A program made the translations under genes and the position numbers. A DNA stretch of 64,000 bases from DASUGC01 sp035606665 (lineage in GTDB: Bacteria > Acidobacteriota > Vicinamibacteria > Vicinamibacterales > SCN-69-37): assembly GCA_035606665.1 (NCBI GenBank), contig DATNEY010000038.1, positions 1-64,000 on the forward strand, in the 5' to 3' direction. Position 1 is the first letter of the stretch. Every line of letters begins with the position of its first letter. Under the pieces are notes generated by a model, which ran no database searches, was not told the origin of the DNA, and worked only from the letters and a program-made list of their open reading frames with translations. Below, piece after piece: positions 25,666 to 35,596 of the stretch.

Positions 25666-27291
25666 ATGTCCCGGCATTCGCGTTCGTCAGTCCTGCTGGC
25701 TCTGACGGCGCTCGTCGGGTTCAGGTTGCTCTACGGCCTGTCGATGCCGTTCTGGTTCGAGGACGAGCGGCAGGTCTACCTCATTGGATTGCAGTCGTTT
25801 GCGCACCAGGAGTGGCCGTACTTCGGCGCCGACGTCGTCTGGACCGGCGGCCGGCTGCCGGGCGCGCTCCTCGGGTGGTTGATCCGGCTGCCGCTCGCGA
25901 TCTGGCCTGCGCCGGAAGCACCCTTCATTCTTCTCAACGTTCTGTCCGGCGCGAGTCTCTCGCTTCTTGCGTGGTACATCGGCCGGCGCCTGCCGCGCCT
26001 CCCGCGCTGGCTCATCTGGACGACGCTGTTCACGTTGCCGTGGACGTTGAACTTCTCGACGCACATCGTCAATCCATCGTTCGCGCTGGCGGGGGCGATC
26101 GTCTTCTTCGTCGGCTTCTTCGAATCGATGCCATCGCTACGGCGCGGGATTCTTTCCGTCGCGCTGGCGTGGTCGATGATGGGATTCGGCCTGCTGTGGG
26201 TGATGCAGCTGCACCTGTCGTGGGTGTTGCTCCTGCCGTACGCGCTTGCCGCTGTCCTGTGGTCCAGTCGCGGAGGGACCCGGGTCGCCGTCCCAATCGC
26301 CGCATTCCTGGCCGGGGCGGCGTTACCGGGAGTGCTGCTGATCCCGACTCTGACGGCGTATGGCTGGGATGCGGGCCACGGCCAGGGAGCGGTGACGTTT
26401 CACTGGCTCAGCCCGCTCGAAGTGATAACGATGACCGCGCGGGTGTTGTCGTTCGCGTCCTTCGAAATCACGCGCTTCATGGGATTGTCGACGGCGGAGC
26501 GCGCCTTCGCGATACTGAGGAGCCCGCTGATTGGAGCGGCTGCGATGCCCGTGCTCGTCGCGGGCCTCGTGCATCCGCTGTGGATGGCGGCCTCCGCATT
26601 CCGGCGATCGCCGGACGCGGCGGCGGACTGGACCGCGGTGCGGGCGTTGTTCGCCGGGACTATCCTCCTGATCTTCGTCAGCTATTTCTATTCCATCCGC
26701 GGGCCGCAGGCCCACGCGTTCTCCGTGGTGTTCCCGGTGGCGGCGCTGTTTGCGTTCACCTGCTGGGATGCGCGGGTATCGCCGGCGTCACGTCTCATGC
26801 CGCGCATCGCTCTCGTGGTCATCGTCTCGAACATCGTGCTGCACGCGGCGCTCGGGCTCGATCGCCTCTCGCGCCAGTCGCTCTATGCCGATCGCACGCT
26901 CGTCGCAGCCGCGATCACCGATCGCAACGATCGTTATCTCGGCGAGCGGCGCGGTGCGGGCCAAGAGATTCGCGCGACAGATGATCTCCAGCTTGTTCAG
27001 CAGACTTGGAGGCCCTGGCGCGGGTTCTCGCGCTTCGACCTGACGATTCGCAATACCAGTCAGACGACGGCCTGGCTCGACATCCGCCTGGCGACCACCT
27101 ATCTCGATCAGACGGGGATGACGGTTGCGTCGCGCGAGGTCGTGGTGAAGCAGATCCTCGAACCCGGGGAGAGCCGGACGTGGACTGATATCGCTGATGA
27201 CCGCGTTCCGGAATTCGCGGTCTCAGCCGCCCTCAGGATCGTCGCGGCAGAACGTGTTGCGCCTACCCAAAGAAGGGATGGTGAGCGATAG
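25666..27291 (+). CDS. GT-C-like polytopic membrane protein
   Basis: 541 aa. About ten membrane helices (residues 8-400) precede a soluble C-terminal domain of about 110 aa. The first loop has FWFEDERQVYLIGLQ, an acidic pair placed like the catalytic Asp of GT-C glycosyltransferases (ArnT/PMT type), then HQEWPYFGADVVWTGGRLPG. It may therefore move sugars from polyprenyl-phosphate donors across the inner membrane, but no donor locus is near. It is predicted leaderless. It ends 32 bp before the topoisomerase gene. Confidence 0.7.
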   Translation: MSRHSRSSVLLALTALVGFRLLYGLSMPFWFEDERQVYLIGLQSFAHQEWPYFGADVVWTGGRLPGALLGWLIRLPLAIWPAPEAPFILLNVLSGASLSLLAWYIGRRLPRLPRWLIWTTLFTLPWTLNFSTHIVNPSFALAGAIVFFVGFFESMPSLRRGILSVALAWSMMGFGLLWVMQLHLSWVLLLPYALAAVLWSSRGGTRVAVPIAAFLAGAALPGVLLIPTLTAYGWDAGHGQGAVTFHWLSPLEVITMTARVLSFASFEITRFMGLSTAERAFAILRSPLIGAAAMPVLVAGLVHPLWMAASAFRRSPDAAADWTAVRALFAGTILLIFVSYFYSIRGPQAHAFSVVFPVAALFAFTCWDARVSPASRLMPRIALVVIVSNIVLHAALGLDRLSRQSLYADRTLVAAAITDRNDRYLGERRGAGQEIRATDDLQLVQQTWRPWRGFSRFDLTIRNTSQTTAWLDIRLATTYLDQTGMTVASREVVVKQILEPGESRTWTDIADDRVPEFAVSAALRIVAAERVAPTQRRDGER

Positions 27292-27311
27292 TTCGTTCCT
27301 CGTACCCGTAC

Positions 27312-27317
27312 TAGAAT
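27312..27317 (+). promoter_or_regulatory. -10 box of the leaderless topoisomerase A gene
   Basis: TAGAAT ends 6 nt before GTG 27324. No Shine-Dalgarno fits in the gap. Confidence 0.6.
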
Positions 27318-27323
27318 CTTCCC

Positions 27324-29697
<2,374 letters not shown>

Positions 29698-29699
<2 letters not shown>

Positions 29700-29716
29700 C
29701 CTCGACTCCCGAGGTC
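29698..29716 (+). terminator. Hairpin overlapping the topoisomerase A stop codon
   Basis: GACCTCG / CGAGGTC 7-bp stem with a 5-nt loop, followed by TTAT. It overlaps the TGA stop and could attenuate read-through into the cytochrome gene. Confidence 0.45.
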
Positions 29717-29719
29717 TTA

Positions 29720-29725
29720 TAGAAT
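29720..29725 (+). promoter_or_regulatory. -10 box for the cytochrome c gene
   Basis: TAGAAT within TTATAGAAT, 24 nt before ATG 29750. GGAGGAGG (29738-29745) is an unusually strong ribosome-binding site for this window. Confidence 0.55.
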
Positions 29726-29749
29726 GTCGGCGTTCGTGGAGGAGGCTTC

Positions 29750-30220
29750 ATGCGTGTGAGTGATCTCAAGACTGTCGGTTTCGCCGTCGCGATTCTGGCT
29801 GTGGTCGGCGCGGGTGTGTTCGCTCAGGGCGCCGGCCAGGCGCAGGGCCAGCAGGCACAAGGCCAGGGCCGTCCCGGAGGCCAGGGCGGCGGCGCGGCCG
29901 CGCAGAACCTTCAGGTGCTGCCGAAGGACACACCGCGTCAGCAGCTTACGCAAATCATGCGAGGGTTCGCCGCGGCACTCGGCGGCGTCGAATGCACGCA
30001 CTGCCACGTTGGCACGATGCAAGAGCGCGCGAAAGACGACAACCCGAAGAAGGCCATCGCGCGCAAGATGATCCAGATGACGAACGCCATCAACGACGAG
30101 ATGCTGAAGGGCATCGGCGATCCCGTCGCGGCCGGCGCCGTTGCGAAGGTCACGTGCTACACGTGCCATCGCGGCGCGCTGAAGCCGCTGAACGCACCGC
30201 CATCGGGCGGCGGGCACTGA
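29750..30220 (+). CDS. Di-heme c-type cytochrome, reaction-centre-cytochrome-like family
   Basis: 156 aa. A signal peptide (1-26) and a Gln/Gly-rich linker (27-50) precede a helical domain with two heme sites, C82-T-H-C85-H86 and C136-Y-T-C139-H140. The M-x-x-M/H spacing (QIMRGF, KMIQMTNAINDEM) fits the small acidobacterial family related to the photosynthetic reaction-centre cytochrome C subunit, though no photosystem genes are present. It is probably a periplasmic electron carrier. It has its own promoter and strong RBS. Confidence 0.88.
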   Translation: MRVSDLKTVGFAVAILAVVGAGVFAQGAGQAQGQQAQGQGRPGGQGGGAAAQNLQVLPKDTPRQQLTQIMRGFAAALGGVECTHCHVGTMQERAKDDNPKKAIARKMIQMTNAINDEMLKGIGDPVAAGAVAKVTCYTCHRGALKPLNAPPSGGGH

Positions 30221-30227
30221 GCTTCGC

Positions 30228-30256
30228 GGTTCAGGGTTCAGGGTTCCGGGTTCCGG
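30228..30256. repeat. Heptamer tandem repeat GGGTTCA/GGGTTCC
   Basis: Four direct copies, period 7, fill the gap between the cytochrome and proline dehydrogenase genes. The same heptamer, reverse-complemented, makes up the repeats at 16371 and 45063. Confidence 0.8.
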
Positions 30257-30263
30257 TAAACAA

Positions 30264-31193
30264 ATGTCAGTGATGCGCAAGGCCCTCCTGTGGGCCTCGA
30301 CCAATGCGTTTCTGCGCGAGCGGGCGATGCGTACGGCATTCGTCCGGCGCTCCGTCGTCAAGTTCATGCCCGGCGAGGCGGTCGAGGACGCGGTCAAGGC
30401 GGCGCAGGCGCTCAAGCCGCAGGGCCTGAACACGATCCTCACGCGGCTGGGCGAGAACATCACGCACATCGACGAAGCGAAAGACGTGTTCGATCACTAC
30501 ATGAAAGTGATCGCCCTCGTCGCACGCTCGGGCATCGACGCGCAGATCTCGATCAAGCCGTCGCAGCTCGGGTACGACCAGAATCCCGACCTCTGCTACG
30601 ACTACTGCATCCGGCTGCTCAAGGAATGCGAGGCGACGAAGAACTTCTTCTGGCTCGACATGGAGAGTTCGCCGTACGTCGAGGGCACGATCACGCTCTT
30701 CAAACGGTTGCGGCAGAAGTCCGACAAGGTCGGCATCGCGATTCAGGCGTACCTCTTCCGGACCGAGAAGGACATCGCGGAGCTCGTCGCGCTCGGCTCG
30801 GCGATCCGGCTCGTGAAGGGCGCGTACCTCGAGCCGCCGTCGGTTGCGTTCCCGAAGAAGTCGGACGTGGACGAGAACTACTTCAAGCTCGCCTCGCGGA
30901 TGCTTCAGGACGACAACACCCGGCCGGGCGCGCTCCTGCATATCGCCACGCACGATCTGGGTCTGCAGGCACGGCTCCAGCAGGTCATCAAGGACCGCAA
31001 CGTCTCGCAGGATCGGTACGAGTTCGCGATGCTCTACGGCATCCAGACCGGGCGCCAGCAGGAGCTCGGCCGGCAGGGCATTCGCACGCGCTGCCTCATC
31101 AGTTACGGCGAGTACTGGTTCCCGTGGTACATGCGCCGGCTCGCGGAACGGCCCGCAAACGTCTGGTTCGTTGCCAAAAACATGTTCCGTTAG
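30264..31193 (+). CDS. Proline dehydrogenase (monofunctional PRODH)
   Basis: 309 aa, the size of stand-alone PutB/PRODH. It oxidises L-proline to pyrroline-5-carboxylate with FAD and passes electrons to quinone. The beta/alpha barrel has QISIKPSQLG, DMESSPYVEGTI, GIAIQAYLFRTEKD, IRLVKGAYLEP, LHIATHD, EFAMLYGIQTGRQQEL and the C-terminal YGEYWFPWYMRRLAERPANVWF that closes over substrate. It is membrane-associated. A P5C dehydrogenase gene is not in the window. Confidence 0.95.
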   Translation: MSVMRKALLWASTNAFLRERAMRTAFVRRSVVKFMPGEAVEDAVKAAQALKPQGLNTILTRLGENITHIDEAKDVFDHYMKVIALVARSGIDAQISIKPSQLGYDQNPDLCYDYCIRLLKECEATKNFFWLDMESSPYVEGTITLFKRLRQKSDKVGIAIQAYLFRTEKDIAELVALGSAIRLVKGAYLEPPSVAFPKKSDVDENYFKLASRMLQDDNTRPGALLHIATHDLGLQARLQQVIKDRNVSQDRYEFAMLYGIQTGRQQELGRQGIRTRCLISYGEYWFPWYMRRLAERPANVWFVAKNMFR

Positions 31194-31197
31194 AGCA

Positions 31198-31264
31198 CAC
31201 ATGAAGCAGTGAAGCGAGTGAAGGTTTTCTAATAAGATCTTCACTGCCTTCACTTCTTCATGTG
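31198..31264. repeat. Near-perfect 26-bp inverted repeat (giant hairpin) before fumC
   Basis: Arms 31198-31223 and 31239-31264 pair at 25 of 26 positions around a 15-nt loop. Each arm is built of repeated words, CACATGAAG then AGTGAAG twice, mirrored by CTTCACT twice then CTTCATGTG. It lies between the proline dehydrogenase stop and fumC and contains the alternative GTG start at 31262. Confidence 0.88.
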
Positions 31265-31273
31265 AACGCTTTT

Positions 31274-32662
31274 ATGACAAGAAAAGAAACTGATTCGATG
31301 GGCGAGATCGCCGTCGCCGCCGACCGGTACTGGGGCGCGCAGACGGAGCGGTCGCTGCACCACTTCAACATCGGCGCCGAGCACTTCACGCGGCCGATGA
31401 TCCGCGCGCTTGGCGTTCTCAAGAAAGCCGCAGCGCTCGTGAACGGCGACCTGAAGACGCTCACGGCCGACCAGGTGAAGCTCATCGTCGCGGCCGCCGA
31501 TGAGGTCATCGACGGCAAGCTCGACGAGCACTTTCCGCTCTTCGTCTGGCAGACCGGCAGCGGCACGCAGACGAACATGAACGCCAATGAAGTCATCTCC
31601 AACCGCGCGATCGAGATGGCCGGCGGCGTCATGGGTTCGAAGAAACCGATCCACCCGAACGATCACGTCAATCGCGGCCAGTCGTCGAACGACACGTTTC
31701 CGACGGCGATGCACATCGCGGCGGCGGAGCAGGTCGTCCACCACCTGCGGCCGCACGTCACGGCGCTCATGGACACGCTCGATGCGAAGTCGCGCGCCTT
31801 CAATGACATCGTGAAGGTCGGCCGTACGCACCTTCAGGATGCGACCCCCCTGACGCTGGGGCAGGAGATTTCCGGTTGGGTGGCACAGCTGTACACCGCG
31901 ATGCGCGCGGTGGACTCTTCATTGAAGCCCGTCTACGAATTGGCGCTTGGAGGAACCGCCGTCGGCACCGGACTCAACACCCATCCCGAGTACGCCGAAC
32001 GGACCGCGAAGAAGATTGCGGAACTCACCGGTCAGCCGTTCGTCTCGGCGCCGAACAAGTTCGCGGCGCTGGCGGGCCACGAAGCGCTCGTCGCGCTGCA
32101 TGGCGCGTTGAAGACGCTGGCGACAGCGCTCATGAAGATCGCGAACGACGTCCGGTGGCTGGCGTCTGGCCCGCGGTCGGGCCTCGGCGAAATCACGATC
32201 CCCGAGAACGAACCCGGCAGTTCGATCATGCCGGGCAAGGTGAACCCCACCCAGTCGGAAGCGATGACGATGGTGTGCGCGCAGGTGATGGGGAACGACG
32301 TGGCGGTCGGGATAGGCGGCGCGTCAGGGAATTTCGAGCTGAACGTCTTCAAGCCGCTCATCATCCACAACGTGCTGCAGAGCATCCGGCTCCTCGGCGA
32401 CGCGTGCCGCAACTTCAACGAGTTCTGCGCGGCCGGCATCGAAGCCAATCGGACGCGCATCCACGAGAACCTCGCGCGCAGCCTGATGCTCGTGACGGCG
32501 CTCAATCCGCACATCGGGTACGACAACGCCGCGAAGATTGCGAAGAAGGCCCACAAGGACGGCACGACACTCAAGGAAGCCGCCGTCGCGCTCGGGCTGG
32601 TTACTGCGGAGCAGTTCGACCAGTGGGTGGACGCGAAGAAAATGACCGAGCCGGGGGACTGA
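31274..32662 (+). CDS. fumC: Fumarate hydratase class II
   Basis: 462 aa. It interconverts fumarate and malate in the TCA cycle; homotetramer without an iron-sulfur cluster. Hallmarks: TRKETDSMGEIAVAADRYWGAQT start, GSGTQTNMNANEV, NDHVNRGQSSNDTFPTAMHIA, GRTHLQDATPLTLGQE, GTGLNTHPEYA and the signature GSSIMPGKVNPTQ. ATG 31274 is preferred to GTG 31262, which lies in the hairpin, because family members begin at MTR..DSMGE. Confidence 0.97.
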   Translation: MTRKETDSMGEIAVAADRYWGAQTERSLHHFNIGAEHFTRPMIRALGVLKKAAALVNGDLKTLTADQVKLIVAAADEVIDGKLDEHFPLFVWQTGSGTQTNMNANEVISNRAIEMAGGVMGSKKPIHPNDHVNRGQSSNDTFPTAMHIAAAEQVVHHLRPHVTALMDTLDAKSRAFNDIVKVGRTHLQDATPLTLGQEISGWVAQLYTAMRAVDSSLKPVYELALGGTAVGTGLNTHPEYAERTAKKIAELTGQPFVSAPNKFAALAGHEALVALHGALKTLATALMKIANDVRWLASGPRSGLGEITIPENEPGSSIMPGKVNPTQSEAMTMVCAQVMGNDVAVGIGGASGNFELNVFKPLIIHNVLQSIRLLGDACRNFNEFCAAGIEANRTRIHENLARSLMLVTALNPHIGYDNAAKIAKKAHKDGTTLKEAAVALGLVTAEQFDQWVDAKKMTEPGD

Positions 32663-32668
32663 TTCCTG

Positions 32669-34714
32669 CTACTTCTGCAGCGAAGTCGCGCGCGCGAGCT
32701 CAATGAGTTCCTTCGACGTGAGCGCGCGCCGGAACATGGCAAGCTCGTCGATCAAGCCACGAAAGCCAAGCCTGCCACCGCCAGCGCTTCCGATTCGTGT
32801 TTCGTAGCGGTCGTCCCAGGCTTCCGCTTTGGGTTTCACATAGCCGGCCAGCGAGCGACTGGCGACGGCGACGCCATCCTCGAATAGCGTGACGGCATCG
32901 TCGGATCGGACGACAGCGATGTGGTGCCAGTCTCCGGCGCCAAGGGGGGTCGAAGCCACCAGACCGCCGGCGTCACAGTCGAGCGACGCCGGCGCCGGTG
33001 TCATGCAGAACACCGGCCTTCCCTCGGCCGTAACCCACCATCGCCAGCCGACCGGTCCGCTACGGTTGACGATCGCCATGGGCGCGCCGATTTCACGCGG
33101 TTTGATCCACGCGGCGACTGTCATCGGTTCGTACGCAACGTCGACTTCCATCCGCTTTCCGAAACTGATCTCCGCGACCGGCTCGGCGCTCGATGCGTCG
33201 CCGAATGCAAACGCCTGTCCGAGACGCCCTGGTCCGTACGAAGGCGTGCTGCCGGGCAGGGCATGCGTACCTCCCGCGAGATCATTGGCCGTACCGTCAC
33301 CAGGCCAGTAGCCGGCGAGGCCGTTGAACTGCCGCGCATCGCCGCGTGTTGTCAGTGGAAACAGCAACAGGGCCTGACGGCGATGGTGAGTCGCCGCGAG
33401 CACCGTTCCGTCGGCGCCGAACGTGATGCCCACGAGCGTGGGAAGGTCGATGCGTTCTTCGACGTGACCGAGCGCCGCATTGACGACGTGCACGCCCTCT
33501 GCACGAACGGCGAGGCGCGATCCGTCGGGAAAAGCCAGCGGCGTGCTCTGCGTCGACGACGCCGGCACACGGACACTGATGACGGGATCCAGATTCTCGG
33601 CGTTGAACGCGTGCAGCACGGCGCCGCGTCCGGGCGGGCACCCCACGTGGTCGTAGTCGACCGTCGCGCAGCCGTCGTGAGCATCGGCCCACAGGAACGC
33701 CCCACTCGACGCGAGCGCGAGCATGTGTCCGACCATCGGCGGTCCGCTCTTCGCGACGAGGCTGCGGCGTGACGACTCGTCGATGATTTCGATCGCATCG
33801 TGGCCCCAGCGGCCACCCGGCCCTTTGCACTGATACGACACGAACAGCCGGCCGCCGCGCGTGTCGTAGGCAAACTGCATCGGGCAGCCGATCGTCGGTC
33901 GCGTCTCTACGTTTCCGGTCGCGAGATCCATGACCTTCAGTCCGGCCTGCGCCATCGCGATCCAGATGCGCTGGCCGCCTGCGGTTACAGCAAGGTCGCG
34001 CACGGCGCCATCCAGACGCACGCTCCGGCTCTCCCGGGTCTTCGTGTTGATGATGGTGAGCTGGGTGCGGCCGCCAACGAACAGCAGGTCTGGATCCGGA
34101 CCGACCGCGAGGACGAACGGCATTTCCGGCACCGGAATCCGGTCTTCGAGTACTCCGGCCCGGACGTCGACGATGGCGATCTGGTTCGTCGACATCAGGG
34201 CGGCGTAAACGCGATCACCCGCGGATGCGGCCACCACACCTCCGGGCTCGGCGCCGAGTGGAACTTCCCGGATTGCTCCACGCTCACTGGTCCATGACGC
34301 AAGCAATCTGGCATGACGGACCGGAGCAGCGGCCGCGCTCGACACCGTCACAGTGTTGCGCCGGTTCGAAGACAGACCGATTGTGACCAGAATCGCCGCC
34401 GCGACACCGGCCAGCCAGGCGAACGGTTTGAGCCAGCGGCGCCGCGATCTGGCGGCGCCGTCCCGGGCGTCGTCGATCTCGACGTTGTCGGGGTCGGCAT
34501 CCTCAACCTCGAGAGTTGCCCGCCGGCGATGCCACCAGTCGCCGATTTCCCGTTTGGAGCCAATCACCGAGCCCCGCTTGGTGGTTCCTCCCCGATGGAC
34601 GGGAAGCCCCTCGGACTTCTCCCAGCGCTGTACGGTTCGCACCGTGCGTCCCAGGAATAGAGCAATCTCCTTCCAGGAATCCAGGCGATCCGGCGGGTCC
34701 GGCAGGTCGGCCAT
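32669..34714 (-). CDS. Membrane one-component regulator: HTH - TM - beta-propeller - LamG
   Basis: 681 aa. N-terminal MerR/excisionase-like helix-turn-helix (10-62; RLDSWKEIALFLGRTVRTVQRWEKSEG in outline), an acidic linker, one membrane helix (97-116), a YVTN-type propeller outside (about 140-455) and a C-terminal LamG/concanavalin-like domain (about 470-675; GLAGYWPGDGTANDLAGG, MTVAAWIKPRE, WHHIAVVRSDD, GLIDELAMFRRALT). The layout parallels CadC/ToxR regulators: DNA binding inside, sensing outside. LamG domains bind glycans or peptides, so an extracellular polymer could be the signal. It is divergent from a PEP-CTERM gene, the likely target, and convergent with fumC with a 6-bp gap. Confidence 0.82.
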   Translation of the reverse strand: MADLPDPPDRLDSWKEIALFLGRTVRTVQRWEKSEGLPVHRGGTTKRGSVIGSKREIGDWWHRRRATLEVEDADPDNVEIDDARDGAARSRRRWLKPFAWLAGVAAAILVTIGLSSNRRNTVTVSSAAAAPVRHARLLASWTSERGAIREVPLGAEPGGVVAASAGDRVYAALMSTNQIAIVDVRAGVLEDRIPVPEMPFVLAVGPDPDLLFVGGRTQLTIINTKTRESRSVRLDGAVRDLAVTAGGQRIWIAMAQAGLKVMDLATGNVETRPTIGCPMQFAYDTRGGRLFVSYQCKGPGGRWGHDAIEIIDESSRRSLVAKSGPPMVGHMLALASSGAFLWADAHDGCATVDYDHVGCPPGRGAVLHAFNAENLDPVISVRVPASSTQSTPLAFPDGSRLAVRAEGVHVVNAALGHVEERIDLPTLVGITFGADGTVLAATHHRRQALLLFPLTTRGDARQFNGLAGYWPGDGTANDLAGGTHALPGSTPSYGPGRLGQAFAFGDASSAEPVAEISFGKRMEVDVAYEPMTVAAWIKPREIGAPMAIVNRSGPVGWRWWVTAEGRPVFCMTPAPASLDCDAGGLVASTPLGAGDWHHIAVVRSDDAVTLFEDGVAVASRSLAGYVKPKAEAWDDRYETRIGSAGGGRLGFRGLIDELAMFRRALTSKELIELARATSLQK

Positions 34715-34737
34715 GGCGGATAGTGGCGGTTGAGTTT

Positions 34738-34811
34738 ACGTAGGAGGCCGATTCTACGTGGACCTCGGGGCCGCGACAACTGGCGACTTCAAGCGATGTC
34801 GCGACTTGTCG
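34738..34811. promoter_or_regulatory. Dyads in the divergent regulator / PEP-CTERM region
   Basis: ACGTAG (34738-34743) / CTACGT (34754-34759) and CGCGACA (34772-34778) / TGTCGCG (34797-34803), with CGACAA / TTGTCG overlapping the second. They lie between genes starting at 34714 (minus) and 34872 (plus) and are candidate operators for the HTH regulator. Confidence 0.45.
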
Positions 34812-34871
34812 TCTGTTCCGAGCGCGTGCGCGGGTGTATGTCCACGAGTCCGGGCTGAGGGGGCCCGACCC

Positions 34872-35513
34872 ATGCGCCTGAGACTTACGGCACTCTCGAC
34901 GGTTCTCGCGGGATTCCTATTCTTGGCCGCGCCGGCCGGCGCGACCACGATCAATTTCTATCTGGGGGTCGATGACCACGGGTCACTGACGATCAACGGG
35001 AGCTCTCTCGTCAATCTCAACTGCCCAGGCTCCTGCTCCGGCGCGTCGCTGCTCACGCTGCCTGGCGGTTGGTACTCGATCGTGATCACATACGCGAACT
35101 ACGGCGGCTCGACCAATCTCTTCTTCTCCGAAGACCCGGCGCTTGGGAACAACTTCCAGACCGTGCCGCTGTCGAGGCTGCGATCGTTCGACGCGTCAGG
35201 CAACTACATTCAAGGCCTGCGCGCCGACTACTACTCGGCGGTCAACTTCACAGGTTTCCTCGGCACCGTGTACGGTGAGGGGCCGATCGCCCACGGCTAC
35301 AACGCGGGGTATCCATACTGGTACCAGGGCCAGACGAATCCGATCAACAACCCGAGCTGGGGACCGTTCATCCCGGACGCTGGCTGGAGCTCGTTCAGTG
35401 AGCGGCTGACCGGCGAGATCTACATCCCGACGGCCGTGCCCGAGCCCACGGCGCTCTTCCTTCTCGGGACCGGCCTCGCCGCAGTTGTGGCCCTGCGTCG
35501 CCGCCGGGCGTGA
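34872..35513 (+). CDS. PEP-CTERM sorted exported protein
   Basis: 213 aa. ATG 34872 begins the signal peptide (MRLRLTALSTVLAGFLFLAA). A beta-rich body has one disulfide candidate pair (LNCPGSCSG) and a PA14-like stretch (LRADYYSAVNFTGFLG). The C-terminus is a textbook PEP-CTERM signal: VPEP, membrane helix (ALFLLGTGLAAVVAL), RRRR. An exosortase should cleave it and release or anchor the protein outside. No exosortase is in the window, but an exosortase-associated protease is at 60036. It is transcribed away from the HTH-LamG regulator. Confidence 0.88.
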   Translation: MRLRLTALSTVLAGFLFLAAPAGATTINFYLGVDDHGSLTINGSSLVNLNCPGSCSGASLLTLPGGWYSIVITYANYGGSTNLFFSEDPALGNNFQTVPLSRLRSFDASGNYIQGLRADYYSAVNFTGFLGTVYGEGPIAHGYNAGYPYWYQGQTNPINNPSWGPFIPDAGWSSFSERLTGEIYIPTAVPEPTALFLLGTGLAAVVALRRRRA

Positions 35514-35551
35514 ACCGTGGTCTTCCTGGTGATCCCCTGATCTGGCAGCGA

Positions 35552-35594
35552 TAGAATGGACGTTTCCAGCGGGCGCCGTGCCCGCTGCCAACGT
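35552..35594 (+). promoter_or_regulatory. sucA promoter -10 and structured 5' leader
   Basis: TAGAAT (35552-35557) is followed by a leader that folds into CAGCGGGC/GCCCGCTG (35567-35574 / 35580-35587) inside ACGTT/AACGT (35560-35564 / 35590-35594), ending 2 nt before ATG 35597. No Shine-Dalgarno is visible, so the structure may control access to the start. Confidence 0.5.
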
Positions 35595-35596
35595 TC

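Noticed and set aside
29750..30220. True photosynthetic reaction-centre cytochrome
   Set aside because: Only two hemes and no photosystem or chlorophyll genes nearby; the similarity is at family level only.
34741..34871. Riboswitch (c-di-GMP type) in front of the PEP-CTERM gene
   Set aside because: I looked for conserved GEMM-type core motifs and saw none; only simple dyads are present.
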